This document shows, piece by piece, positions 18,165 to 27,511 of a stretch of 64,000 nt of DNA (position 1 is the first letter of the stretch; every line of letters starts with the position of its first letter). The DNA lies in contig NZ_JACJUK010000005.1 in assembly GCF_014235875.1 (NCBI RefSeq), positions 186,001 through 250,000 of the forward strand, given 5' to 3'. The stretch is from Croceivirga lutea. Its GTDB lineage: Bacteria; Bacteroidota; Bacteroidia; Flavobacteriales; Flavobacteriaceae. The position numbers and the translations under genes are program-made. Under the pieces are notes generated by a model that saw only the letters and a list, made by a program, of their open reading frames with translations, did not search any database and had not been told where the DNA came from.

Positions 18165-20783
18165 TTGGCTAATTCTAAAAGCAAAAAGGAAACTCCTTTA
18201 ATGAAACAGTATAATACCATCAAGGCAAAACACCCTGATGCATTATTATTATTTAGAGTAGGAGATTTTTATGAAACCTTTGGAGAAGATGCGGTTAAAG
18301 CAGCCCAAATTTTAGGTATTGTTTTAACCCATAGAAATAATGGTGGTGACAAAACAGAATTAGCAGGTTTTCCTCATCATTCATTAAACACCTATTTACC
18401 AAAATTAGTTAGAGCAGGTCAACGTGTAGCTATTTGTGACCAATTAGAAGACCCCAAACAAACCAAGAGCATTGTAAAAAGAGGCGTTACTGAATTGGTA
18501 ACTCCAGGTGTTGCTTTAAATGATGATATTTTAAATGCTAAGAGTAACAACTTTTTAGCTGCAATTCACTTTGGCCGCAAAAAGATAGGCGTGTCTTTTC
18601 TCGATATTTCAACCGGGGAGTTTTTGATTTCTCAAGGTAGTGTTGAACAGGTAGATAAATTACTTCAAAACTTTACTCCTAATGAAGTTTTAGTTTCTAA
18701 GAAACATAAAAAAGATTTTCAGCTTTCATTCGGAAACCATTTACATACATTTTTTCTAGAAGATTGGATATATCAAGAAGATTATGCCAATGAAAGTTTA
18801 ACCAATCATTTTAAAACCAATTCGTTAAACGGGTTCGGAGTATCAAATTTAGATGAGGGTATTATAGCTTCTGGAGCTATACTTCATTATCTATCAGAAA
18901 CTCAACATCGACAATTACAACACATTTCTAATTTACAGCGTATTGCAGAAGAAGAATATGTTTGGATGGACCGCTTTACCATACGCAATTTAGAACTTCA
19001 ACATAGCACTAATTTAGATGCAGTTACCTTATTGCAAGTAATCGACCATACAATTTCTCCTATGGGAGGTAGATTATTAAAGAGATGGCTCGCGTTACCG
19101 CTTAAAAGTCAAGAAAAAATTAATCGCCGACTAGAGATTGTTGATTTTCTAAAAAACAATGTGCGAGTCTTAGAAAAAATAAGGCACTGGATAAAACAAA
19201 TGGGTGATTTAGAGCGCCTAATTTCAAAAGTTGCCACAGGAAAAATAAGTCCGAAAGAAGTTGTGCAACTAAAGAATTCTTTAGAGGCTGTATTACCAAT
19301 TAAAACGTTGACTGCCAATGTAAATCATTCAGAAATAAACAATTTTAGCTCTCAGTTACACAGTTGTGAAAAGCTAAGAATTAAGATAAAAGAAATGCTT
19401 AATGAAGAAGCGCCAACAGTTATTTCTAAAGGTAAAACTATAGCTGATGGGTATTCTACTGAGTTAGATGAGCTTAGAAATATGGCATTTTCTGGTAAAG
19501 ATTATTTAGATAAAATGCTAGAGCGCGAAACAGAAGCAACTGGTATTACTTCTTTAAAAATAGCTTCTAACAATGTTTTTGGCTATTACATAGAAGTTCG
19601 AAATACTCATAAAGATAAAGTACCAGAAAATTGGATTAGAAAACAAACTCTGGTCAGCGCCGAGCGCTATATCACTGAAGAATTAAAGGAATACGAAGCA
19701 AAAATATTAGGCGCAGAAGAACGTATTCAAATTTTAGAGCAAAAGTTGTTTGAGCAACTACTGGTCTGGATGCAAGAATACATAACGCAAGTACAACAAA
19801 ATGCACATTTAATTGCCCAATTAGATTGTCTTTGTGGCTTTGCGCAACTTGCCATTACTAATACGTATTCAAAACCATTAATTACCAAAGACACCTCATT
19901 AGAAATTACAGAAGGTAGGCATCCGGTAATTGAAAAGCAGCTACCTCTTGGTGAATCTTATATCACCAATGATGTTATTTTAAATAGAGATGAGCAACAG
20001 TTAATAATGATTACGGGCCCTAATATGAGCGGTAAATCGGCCATATTAAGACAAACTGCATTAATAGTATTGTTAGCGCAAATGGGTAGTTTTGTTCCTG
20101 CAAAAGAGGCTAAAATTGGCCTAGTTGACAAAATATTTACCCGAGTAGGTGCTAGTGATAACATTTCTATGGGAGAATCTACCTTTATGGTAGAAATGAA
20201 TGAAACCGCCTCTATATTAAACAATCTATCTGAGCGCAGTTTAGTTTTACTAGATGAGATAGGCAGAGGAACCAGCACCTATGATGGTATAAGTATTGCC
20301 TGGGCTATAGCAGAATATTTACACGAACATCCTTCTAGAGCAAAGACACTCTTTGCTACCCATTATCATGAGCTAAATGAAATGATCAATACGTTTAATC
20401 GTATAAAAAATTATAATGTAGCAGTTAAAGAACTCAAAGATAATGTGCTATTTCTGAGAAAATTAATAGCAGGGGGTAGTGAACATAGCTTTGGTATACA
20501 CGTAGCTAAAATGGCAGGTATGCCTCAACAAGTGATTGCAAAGGCTAATAAAGTGCTTAAAAAATTAGAAAAATCACATTCTCAAGAAGAACAAAAAGAA
20601 AAATTAAATACTCTTGAAAATGAAATGCAACTAAGTTTCTTTAATCTAGACGACCCTTTACTCGAAGAAATTAAAGAGGAAATACTTCATTTAGATATAG
20701 ATACGCTCACTCCTGTAGAAGCATTGATGAAACTGAATGAAATAAAACGACTTTTATCAAAAAAGAAATCAGCATCTTCTTAA
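18165..20783 (+). CDS. mutS: DNA mismatch repair protein MutS
   Basis: MutS recognises mismatches and recruits MutL. The mismatch-binding motif [16 protein letters not shown] (Phe-x-Glu as FYE) lies near residues 26-41. The ATPase has Walker A GPNMSGKS (about 617-624), the [16 protein letters not shown] segment, Walker [17 protein letters not shown] and the ATHYHEL switch. The TTG at 18165 is chosen: no ATG or GTG lies between the upstream in-frame stop and it, and it gives the family N-terminus ending in TPLMKQYN. The ATG at 18201 is the alternative. At 872 residues it is full length. Confidence 0.97.
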   Translation: MANSKSKKETPLMKQYNTIKAKHPDALLLFRVGDFYETFGEDAVKAAQILGIVLTHRNNGGDKTELAGFPHHSLNTYLPKLVRAGQRVAICDQLEDPKQTKSIVKRGVTELVTPGVALNDDILNAKSNNFLAAIHFGRKKIGVSFLDISTGEFLISQGSVEQVDKLLQNFTPNEVLVSKKHKKDFQLSFGNHLHTFFLEDWIYQEDYANESLTNHFKTNSLNGFGVSNLDEGIIASGAILHYLSETQHRQLQHISNLQRIAEEEYVWMDRFTIRNLELQHSTNLDAVTLLQVIDHTISPMGGRLLKRWLALPLKSQEKINRRLEIVDFLKNNVRVLEKIRHWIKQMGDLERLISKVATGKISPKEVVQLKNSLEAVLPIKTLTANVNHSEINNFSSQLHSCEKLRIKIKEMLNEEAPTVISKGKTIADGYSTELDELRNMAFSGKDYLDKMLERETEATGITSLKIASNNVFGYYIEVRNTHKDKVPENWIRKQTLVSAERYITEELKEYEAKILGAEERIQILEQKLFEQLLVWMQEYITQVQQNAHLIAQLDCLCGFAQLAITNTYSKPLITKDTSLEITEGRHPVIEKQLPLGESYITNDVILNRDEQQLIMITGPNMSGKSAILRQTALIVLLAQMGSFVPAKEAKIGLVDKIFTRVGASDNISMGESTFMVEMNETASILNNLSERSLVLLDEIGRGTSTYDGISIAWAIAEYLHEHPSRAKTLFATHYHELNEMINTFNRIKNYNVAVKELKDNVLFLRKLIAGGSEHSFGIHVAKMAGMPQQVIAKANKVLKKLEKSHSQEEQKEKLNTLENEMQLSFFNLDDPLLEEIKEEILHLDIDTLTPVEALMKLNEIKRLLSKKKSASS

Positions 20784-20792
20784 AAAATTCTT

Positions 20793-20820
20793 TTGTTTTT
20801 CAATAATTGTATTAAATTTG
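20793..20820 (+). promoter_or_regulatory. Promoter of the tRNA-Gly/tRNA-Leu unit
   Basis: TTG (20793-20795), 17 bases, then TAAATTTG (20813-20820), an exact match to TTG-N17-23-TAnnTTTG. It lies 33 bases before tRNA-Gly and just after the mutS stop. Confidence 0.7.
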
Positions 20821-20853
20821 CATCCGCTTCTAGAGAAGCACGCTCTGATACAT

Positions 20854-20926
20854 GCGAAAATAGCTCAGTTGGTAGAGCATCACCTTGCCAAGGTGGAGGT
20901 CGCGGGTTCGAATCCCGTTTTTCGCT
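20854..20926 (+). tRNA. tRNA-Gly (anticodon GCC)
   Basis: A 73-base cloverleaf: acceptor arm GCGAAAA paired with TTTTCGC, D arm TAGCTCAGTTGGTAGAGCA, anticodon loop TTGCCAA reading GCC, and T arm GCGGG-TTCGAAT-CCCGT. The CCA end is not encoded. It is followed after 35 bases by tRNA-Leu and is probably co-transcribed with it. Confidence 0.95.
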
Positions 20927-20961
20927 CAAAGCACTTTAGATAGTGTTTTAATTTAAGTCCT

Positions 20962-21046
20962 GCTCGAGTGGTGGAATTGGTAGACACGCCGGACTTAAAA
21001 TCCTGTGGGCATCTTGCCCGTGCGGGTTCAAGTCCCGCCTCGAGTA
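20962..21046 (+). tRNA. tRNA-Leu (anticodon TAA)
   Basis: An 85-base class II tRNA with the long variable arm (TGTGGGCATCTTGCCCGT). The acceptor arm GCTCGAG pairs with CTCGAGT (first pair G-U), the anticodon loop CTTAAAA reads TAA (UUA codons), and the T arm is GCGGG-TTCAAGT-CCCGC. The discriminator is A and CCA is not encoded. Confidence 0.95.
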
Positions 21047-21049
21047 CTG

Positions 21050-21081
21050 AAAAGCCGAGACCTATTGGTCTTGGCTTTTTT
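21050..21081 (+). terminator. Terminator of the tRNA unit
   Basis: AAAAGCCGAGACC (21050-21062) pairs with GGTCTTGGCTTTT (21067-21079), a 13-bp stem including one G-U pair, with a UAUU loop and a T-run. It begins 4 bases after tRNA-Leu. Confidence 0.92.
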
Positions 21082-21200
21082 ATTTTGTCTTAATCTATAC
21101 TGATTTTTTAATCACTAGTATTTAAACCAAAAAATACTTCGCGTAGGACTTAGTATTCATTATATTTTAGCATCAAAAAAATGAATCCTATCAATCAAAA

Positions 21201-22961
21201 ATGGCTAAAGAACCTAAAATTGAACTAGTTGCTTACAGAAATTTAAAACAAAAAATTTCAGTAGAAGCTTCAGCATCTTTAAGAGAGTCTTTAAAAGATT
21301 ATGGTGAGCAACTTCAATTTAGTTATAAATATGCCCCAGACATAAAAAAGGACCCTACCACCCTTTTAGCAGCAAAAGCAATTTTAGCAGCAGAAAATCA
21401 AAACAAAGGAGAAGAATTATACCAACATTTAAACGGAAAAAACCGTTTTACCAAAGAAAAAATATTTGCTCTAGCTCAACAGTTAGGTTTAGAAATGGTA
21501 AGCTTTGAAGAAGCATATAATTCCAAGGAACTAGAACTGACTGTTCATGAACATATTGAAGACGCAAAAAAATCTGGTTTACACGTTTTACCTGGTATTA
21601 CAATTGATGGCATAGCCTATAACGGTGCTTGGGACAACAAATCTTTGTTTAAAGCAATTGATAAGAGAGGTGCAAAAAGAGCTCACGTTGCCATGGAACG
21701 TTTTTTTGAATGGGGTGCATCCGCAGCAATTGTTTTAATTGTTGCCACCATTGCTGCGTTACTATTGGTAAATATTGGTTTTAGTGATTTATATGAAGGT
21801 TGGAGACATACTCCATTTGGTTTTTTACTAGGAGAAAATTCTTTTTCGTTATCTACGGAAATATGGATTAACGATTTTCTGATGGCCATCTTTTTTCTTT
21901 TAATAGGATTAGAAATTAAAAAAGAAGTTCTCGATGGCGAGCTTTCTGATGCTAAGAGTGCTGCCATGCCTGTAATTGGTGCCGTGGGAGGAATGCTAAT
22001 TCCTGCCTTGTTATATGTACTACTAAATATTGGAAGCTCAACAAGTAACGGTTGGGGAATACCTATGGCTACTGATATTGCCTTTACATTGGGTTTAATG
22101 GCGCTTTTAGGAAGTAAAGTTCCTGTATCGCTAAAGATTTTTATTTCTGCCCTAGCCATAGCTGATGATTTAGGAGCTATTTTAGTTATAGCACTTTTCT
22201 ACGGTCATGGATTTCACATCTGGCCTTTTATTGGTGCTTTGAGTATTGCGCTGTTAATGTTTTTTTTAAATAGAAGAAAAGTATTTACGGTTTCAATCTA
22301 TGTTGTTCTAGGTATTTTTTTATGGGCTTTTATTTATCAAAGTGGTTTACACGCTACACTAGCTGGTGTTGTTACTGCATTATTTATTCCTATAAAAGGA
22401 AAGGCTGATTTAACCTTACTAGCACAACAAACATCTATCATATTTGACAAAGAAATTACTAAAAGTAATAATGCTAATCACGGCAAAATTAGTCATGGTT
22501 CGTTAGCCATATTAAACAAAGCTATTAATCGATTACGAGAGCCTAGTGATGATTTAATGCATTCTTTAGAAAATGTTGTGAACTATTTAATTCTACCATT
22601 ATTTGCTTTTTTTAATACTGGTATTCTCATAGCCGGAGGTGATTATAATCTAGTACAACCTGGCAACCTAGGTATACTACTTGGTTTATGTATTGGTAAA
22701 CCTTTAGGCATTGTTGGCGCTTGTTGGTTAGCATCTAAATTTAAAATAGCGCAGCTTTCTAATGAAATTAGTTGGAAATCTTTACTGGGTGGTGCGTGTT
22801 TAGCTGGAGTTGGGTTTACAATGAGCATTGTAGTGGCCTCTAGTGCCTATGAAGGCGCTCAATTAACAGGTGCAAAAATTAGTATTCTATTAGCTTCTAC
22901 CCTATCTGCCGTCATTGGTTTAGCCATACTAAATTGGAGTTTAAAAAGTACTAAAGACTAG
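21201..22961 (+). CDS. nhaA: Na+/H+ antiporter NhaA with N-terminal thioredoxin/DsbA-like domain
   Basis: Residues about 165-586 are NhaA, with the GLEIKKEVLDGELS segment and the ion-binding pair Asp322-Asp323 in AIADDLGAI. It exchanges Na+ for H+ across the inner membrane. Residues 1 to about 160 form an extra soluble domain that looks like a DsbA/thioredoxin fold: a start strand ending AYRN, a central helical insert, then a VLPGITIDG cis-proline-type turn and a GAWDNKSLFKAI end helix. It contains no cysteine and no signal peptide, so it is not a redox enzyme and should be cytoplasmic. The last 11 bases overlap the convergent hydrolase gene. Confidence 0.9.
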   Translation: MAKEPKIELVAYRNLKQKISVEASASLRESLKDYGEQLQFSYKYAPDIKKDPTTLLAAKAILAAENQNKGEELYQHLNGKNRFTKEKIFALAQQLGLEMVSFEEAYNSKELELTVHEHIEDAKKSGLHVLPGITIDGIAYNGAWDNKSLFKAIDKRGAKRAHVAMERFFEWGASAAIVLIVATIAALLLVNIGFSDLYEGWRHTPFGFLLGENSFSLSTEIWINDFLMAIFFLLIGLEIKKEVLDGELSDAKSAAMPVIGAVGGMLIPALLYVLLNIGSSTSNGWGIPMATDIAFTLGLMALLGSKVPVSLKIFISALAIADDLGAILVIALFYGHGFHIWPFIGALSIALLMFFLNRRKVFTVSIYVVLGIFLWAFIYQSGLHATLAGVVTALFIPIKGKADLTLLAQQTSIIFDKEITKSNNANHGKISHGSLAILNKAINRLREPSDDLMHSLENVVNYLILPLFAFFNTGILIAGGDYNLVQPGNLGILLGLCIGKPLGIVGACWLASKFKIAQLSNEISWKSLLGGACLAGVGFTMSIVVASSAYEGAQLTGAKISILLASTLSAVIGLAILNWSLKSTKD

Positions 22962-23961
22962 AAATTGGTTTAATATTTAATACTTCTTCAAAAAAAGCAA
23001 AAGTTTCCATTTTAACAGATTCTAAGTCTTTAGAAGTTATGTATGAAGTCATTACATGGTCTCCAACATTTTCAAATTTTACTTTTCTTTTTTCAGCATC
23101 TGGCGTACCTAATTCTTCAAACATTTCTAACATAGCTGCAACAGATACAGTACTATCTTGGTGAATTTCATCTTTATAGTAATAACCCAAAAAAACAGGC
23201 TGTTTAACGTTTTCAAATGTTTCTGCTACCATGGTTTCATCCATTAGAACCTGTAGCTGGGTAAGCGCCTCTAATCTGTATTTGCTAGTCCAATATTGGT
23301 CAATTATTTTAGTTCTATCATCGAACTCATGATAATCATTACCTGTTACAAATTTAGCAATTTGTAAACCCCATGGTTTAGAGAGTAATTTTGCTGTTGG
23401 GTCAAATATTTCAATATTAGGCGAGTATAATAGCAAGCCGGCAACAGTAGTATCACTAGCCGAAAAATGTAACCCAAGTGTACCTCCTGTAGATGTTCCC
23501 ATGATAATGACTTTTTCACCTAATTGTTTACCAATTGCTATTGCCTTTTCAGCAGAATCTAAATATTCATCTGCTGTTAAATTAAGCATGGGTTCCTCTT
23601 CTTCAAGACCATGCCCGGCCAACCTTGGTAAAAATAAATTGAAACCATAGCGGTTAGCCGTCTGTATATGAATTGGGTCTCCTTCTTCTTGACTTGCAGA
23701 CCAACCATGCAGATATACTATACTATAGGGTGTCTTCTTTGGAATACTATCTGCCCAAACTATTCTAGCCTCATTATCTGGTTTAATGTTAGGTACAGCA
23801 GCTTCACTATCATTAATTTGTTTTTCTAATTGCATCAAATTAGAGGATACCACTGGTTTTGTTCTACGCAAACTTGGCTTAGTAACTTTCGGACCCGCAA
23901 AATAAACTGCTATTAATAGTACAACGAGCAGAAGTAGAACTTTAAGCATTATCTTAACCAT
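22951..23961 (-). CDS. Membrane-anchored alpha/beta hydrolase
   Basis: A 336-residue protein with one N-terminal hydrophobic segment (about residues 5-22, signal anchor), then an alpha/beta-hydrolase domain. Visible motifs are the oxyanion strand YLHGWSAS, the LPRLAGHG segment and the nucleophile elbow GTSTGG with Ser157. The acid and base probably lie near YKDEIHQD and ENVGDHVM. Likely an envelope carboxylesterase or lipase-like enzyme; the substrate is unknown. It ends 11 bases inside the convergent nhaA. Confidence 0.8.
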   Translation of the reverse strand: MVKIMLKVLLLLVVLLIAVYFAGPKVTKPSLRRTKPVVSSNLMQLEKQINDSEAAVPNIKPDNEARIVWADSIPKKTPYSIVYLHGWSASQEEGDPIHIQTANRYGFNLFLPRLAGHGLEEEEPMLNLTADEYLDSAEKAIAIGKQLGEKVIIMGTSTGGTLGLHFSASDTTVAGLLLYSPNIEIFDPTAKLLSKPWGLQIAKFVTGNDYHEFDDRTKIIDQYWTSKYRLEALTQLQVLMDETMVAETFENVKQPVFLGYYYKDEIHQDSTVSVAAMLEMFEELGTPDAEKRKVKFENVGDHVMTSYITSKDLESVKMETFAFFEEVLNIKPISSL

Positions 23962-24045
23962 GATTCAAATTTGACAATGACTTAAAGATAGTTCTCTTTT
24001 ATCGCGATAAAAAAACTATTTTAGAAAAACTAACTTTTTAAATCG

Positions 24046-25290
24046 CTGAAAACACTACTAAAAAACTTAGGCCCTGGAATATTATTCGCTAGCATGTCTA
24101 TCGGTACTTCTCACCTAGTGTTATCTACTAAGGCAGGAGCACAATACGGATGGATTATGGTTATACCTATAATTTTAGCCAATCTATTAAAATATCCGTT
24201 TTTTGAATTTGGTATTCGATTTACAGCATTAACTGGAAAAAGTTTAATTGAAGGCTATAAACAGCTGGGTAAAAAATACTTATGGATTTATGCTTTCGTA
24301 ACTCTTATTAGCACATTTACCATTTTAGCAGCGCTATACATAGTTACCGCAGGGCTATTAATCAATCTAATTGGGTTACCTTCAAAACACATTAATTTAA
24401 TTGCGCTTTTACTCTTTCTAACTATTTCTATTATACTGATTATAGGAAGGTATAAATTATTAGAACTTTCTTTAAAATTCATAGTTTCCATCCTTTTTAT
24501 TGCATTGTTAATTACCACCATTTTAGTACTAATTAAAGGGCCAGTAGCTGAAGTAGTAACCTTTACCAAACCCGATATTTTAAATGAAGTTGGAGTACTT
24601 TTCTTAATTGGTCTTATTGGTTGGATGCCAACTGCGGTGGAAGCCTCAGGTTGGGTAAGTATGTGGAGTGTTGAAAAAAATAAAACAAAGAAAATTAAAC
24701 CTAACTATAAAGAAGCCAAACAAGAATTTGATTTTGGCTATTTCATAACTGCCTTGCTAGCCATTTTTTTTATGATTATCGGTGTTAATACACTCTATGG
24801 CACGGGAACAGCATTAAGTGACAATTCAGTACAATTTGCAGACCAGATTATTAATTTATTCACCTCTCATTTAGGCAATTGGGGCTACACCCTTATTGCA
24901 GTTGCCGCTTTTGCCACAATGTTTAGTACTTGTATGACCGCCCATGATGCTATTTCAAGAGTGAGTTTAGATGTCTTAGTAAAATTAAGACCAGAGAAAG
25001 TAGTTTTTGCTAGTAAAAGAGCTTATTCTGTGACCATTCTTTTGCTAATGCTAGTTAACTGGTTGGTGATTGTAGCCTTTAAAGGTCATATGGGAAATTT
25101 GGTTGCCTTAGCAACATTTGTCTCATTTGTTTTTGCTCCATTATTAGGATGGATGAATTTAAAAACAGTGAATTCTCAACGTATACCAGATAACTACAAA
25201 CCTAAAAACACAATGCTATGGTTAGCTTATTTAGGCATAATTTTCTTAAGCATATTTGCATTGTATTACTTCTGGCTTATTATTAAATAA
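24046..25290 (+). CDS. Nramp-family divalent metal transporter (non-standard start)
   Basis: An integral membrane protein with about 11 hydrophobic helices. The reading frame continues upstream of the first ATG (24094) to a stop at 24031, and this stretch encodes NLGPGILFASM, the conserved first helix of Nramp-type carriers, followed by SIGTSHLVLSTKAGAQYGW. Starting at 24094 would cut that helix. The best upstream candidate is CTG at 24046, giving a 414-residue protein (MKTLLKNLGPG). Nramp transporters import Mn2+/Fe2+ with protons. The usual DPGN motif of helix 1 is GPGI here, so this is a divergent subgroup and the metal cannot be assigned. A C-terminal MTAHD segment fits helix 6. Confidence 0.8.
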   Translation: MKTLLKNLGPGILFASMSIGTSHLVLSTKAGAQYGWIMVIPIILANLLKYPFFEFGIRFTALTGKSLIEGYKQLGKKYLWIYAFVTLISTFTILAALYIVTAGLLINLIGLPSKHINLIALLLFLTISIILIIGRYKLLELSLKFIVSILFIALLITTILVLIKGPVAEVVTFTKPDILNEVGVLFLIGLIGWMPTAVEASGWVSMWSVEKNKTKKIKPNYKEAKQEFDFGYFITALLAIFFMIIGVNTLYGTGTALSDNSVQFADQIINLFTSHLGNWGYTLIAVAAFATMFSTCMTAHDAISRVSLDVLVKLRPEKVVFASKRAYSVTILLLMLVNWLVIVAFKGHMGNLVALATFVSFVFAPLLGWMNLKTVNSQRIPDNYKPKNTMLWLAYLGIIFLSIFALYYFWLIIK

Positions 25291-25359
25291 GGAATCTTTA
25301 ACATCTTTTAATTGACATTGGCTTAGCTTTTAGAGAGTTTTGTATACTTAAAGCCAATT

Positions 25360-25551
25360 ATGAATTTGATTTACATCAAAAGATTTACAAAAAAAGAAAG
25401 AAGATACACCCCTGAAATGGGTATGTTTTTAGCAAAAGTAACTTACATTAAAAAATTCTTTCTAGGAGTACCATTAAAAACTTTACACAAGTATAGAGAG
25501 ACATATTATGGTAAAACCAAAGATTGTATAGAATGTGTAATAGCTAATTAA
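25360..25551 (+). CDS. Small basic protein, function unknown
   Basis: A 63-residue ORF rich in Lys, Tyr and Thr, with two Cys near the end (DCIEC). It contains patterned segments (YTPEMGMFLAKVTYIKKFF, LKTLHKYRETYYG) that read like a real folded peptide rather than a chance ORF. It lies between the Nramp gene and the OmpA gene, ending 2 bases from the convergent stop, and it is not antisense to a larger gene. No function is recognised. Confidence 0.55.
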   Translation: MNLIYIKRFTKKERRYTPEMGMFLAKVTYIKKFFLGVPLKTLHKYRETYYGKTKDCIECVIAN

Positions 25552-25552
25552 A

Positions 25553-27499
25553 TTATTCAAAAAGAATATTATCATTTAGCACTACAATCAAAGAACGTTG
25601 ATTTTCTTTGTGGAGCAAATCAATACAGTATACCCCATTCTTACAAGCATTTAACAGTTTGGTTTCACCATAACCAATAGTGTACAATACATTAGATTCT
25701 TTAACACCATTTTGTAATAGGTACTTTTTAATATTGTCTGAACGTTGCTGCGTAAGTCTAAAGTTTGTACTTCCTCCTCCTCTACTGTCTGTATGCGTTT
25801 CAATACGTAATTCAATTTTTGGAAAACGTCTAACAGCATCAACAACTTTATCTAATTCAGTAGCAATATTCTCGGTTATTTGTGATTGACCTTTAGGAAA
25901 ATAGAACTTCTTAAGCTTAAGAACGGTTTGTCCTTCTTTCTTTTCAACCAAATCATCATAACATGCTAAGCCCATATTGAGATTGTTATTTTGAGCCAAT
26001 TTCATTTCCTCGCCTTCGTAGGCTATAGAAAAGGTTGAAAATCTATTTTTTGAAGCGAATAAACGAACTCCTTCTTGCCATGGCACCTCAACACTATAAT
26101 TACCATTAGCATCTGTTTTTACACTTTGCAATAATTCACCCGCGGAATTATAAATAGCAACATCTGCCCCTTCTACGCCGCCTAAGCCATCTAATTTTAC
26201 CACTTTTCCTTTAACCGAGAAGGTTTGGAAACCTGGCTTTTCATCTACTAAAAACCCGTAGATATCATCTTTACCTTTACCTCCAGCACGGTTCGAAGCA
26301 AAATAACCTAAAAGACCTTCTTTATAATTCTTGATAATAAAACCAAAATCATCAGCCTCAGAATTTACTTGTGGCCCTAAATTCACGGGAATAGAATATT
26401 TATCATCTCTAATGTTAGATTTATAAATATCCATACCGCCGATACCGTAAAAAATATCAGAAGAAAAATACAAGCTGTTCTCAAAAATGTAGGGTGCTAT
26501 TTCATTACCAGGCGAATTTATTCTTGGTCCTAAATTTATTGGAGCAGACATAACCTGTCCTTTATTAGTATAAACAAAATAAATATCTGTACCACCGTAA
26601 CCATTTTCAAAATTGGCAGCGAAATACAACTTCTCAGATTCTTTATCGTAAAAAGGATAGTAAAACGAAGTGCTTAAATCTTTTAGCAAATACCAAAAAC
26701 CACCTTCACCTTTCTTCTGTTGACCAATTGCCAAGCTATTTTTACCCTCATTATTGTAAGCAAGATTACCATCTTCATCTGTATTTGATAGAATAAAGAA
26801 AAAACTGCCCAATTCCTCAGCAAAAAAAGGTGTTGCCTTATGGTAATCAGAACTTTTTATTCCTTTGAAAGTTGCTGCTGATTTAACTTGACCAAATTCA
26901 TCAACCTCACCGCTATAAATATTTAAATAGGCTTCACCAGCAGGAGCATAATCTTCTCTTTTCTCGCTAGGTCTTCCACTTGTAAATAGTAACTGGTCGT
27001 TATAAAATGCTGCTGAAAAATCTGATTGAGGCGTATTTGCTTCTAGATTAAACACATTGAATGTTAACTCATTTTGGTCTCCATTCTTAAACATTTTAGC
27101 GTTAAACTCTGCATTTTCAATTAATTCAGTAGATAGGTTTCCCATTTTCTTTACAATGAGACTATCTAAAGCATTTTCTTGTGAACTATGGGTTAAACTT
27201 TGAAGCATGCGATTGAACTGCAAATTGTTCATTATGCTGTCATTGGTAAACAAATCAACATATAAATCACCAGCCTTTTCATAGGCATCTGTATTGTAAT
27301 AAGAATCTGCCAGATTAAGGCGTTGTTTCGGTGTTAAATCAATACCTTCTGCTAAGTGTTGTTCATAAGCTGTAACTGCCTTGCCATAGTCATAAGAAAA
27401 AAAATAACCATCTGCTTTGGCAGCGTTTTTCTGAGCTGTAGCTATGTTAACTACGCTAAAGACACCGATAAATAAAAGAATACATTGTTTTAGCTGCAT
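25553..27499 (-). CDS. OmpA-family outer-membrane protein with PD40-type repeats
   Basis: A 648-residue protein with a signal peptide (cleavage after IATAQ), an N-terminal TPR-like helical part (about 30-130), several WD40-like PD40 beta-propeller repeats (INSPGNEIAPYIFENSLYFSSD and similar) in the middle, a carboxypeptidase-regulatory/CNA-like module near 425-500 (VKGKVVKLDGLGGVEGADVAIYN), and a C-terminal OmpA peptidoglycan-binding domain (ending with IETHTDSRGGGSTNF, LTQQRSDNIKKYL, GYGETK). This is the PorE-like layout found beside SprF proteins. It probably anchors the T9SS/adhesin complex to peptidoglycan. It is the third gene of the adhesin cluster. Confidence 0.88.
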   Translation of the reverse strand: MQLKQCILLFIGVFSVVNIATAQKNAAKADGYFFSYDYGKAVTAYEQHLAEGIDLTPKQRLNLADSYYNTDAYEKAGDLYVDLFTNDSIMNNLQFNRMLQSLTHSSQENALDSLIVKKMGNLSTELIENAEFNAKMFKNGDQNELTFNVFNLEANTPQSDFSAAFYNDQLLFTSGRPSEKREDYAPAGEAYLNIYSGEVDEFGQVKSAATFKGIKSSDYHKATPFFAEELGSFFFILSNTDEDGNLAYNNEGKNSLAIGQQKKGEGGFWYLLKDLSTSFYYPFYDKESEKLYFAANFENGYGGTDIYFVYTNKGQVMSAPINLGPRINSPGNEIAPYIFENSLYFSSDIFYGIGGMDIYKSNIRDDKYSIPVNLGPQVNSEADDFGFIIKNYKEGLLGYFASNRAGGKGKDDIYGFLVDEKPGFQTFSVKGKVVKLDGLGGVEGADVAIYNSAGELLQSVKTDANGNYSVEVPWQEGVRLFASKNRFSTFSIAYEGEEMKLAQNNNLNMGLACYDDLVEKKEGQTVLKLKKFYFPKGQSQITENIATELDKVVDAVRRFPKIELRIETHTDSRGGGSTNFRLTQQRSDNIKKYLLQNGVKESNVLYTIGYGETKLLNACKNGVYCIDLLHKENQRSLIVVLNDNILFE

Positions 27500-27511
27500 A
27501 GAAAAATACCG

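Noticed and set aside
20784-21200. tRNA pair considered as an integration (att) site
   Set aside because: No integrase, no direct repeat of the tRNA 3' end and no island genes are found on either side.
21683-22159. Minus-strand ORF of 158 codons within nhaA
   Set aside because: Antisense shadow of the hydrophobic antiporter frame.
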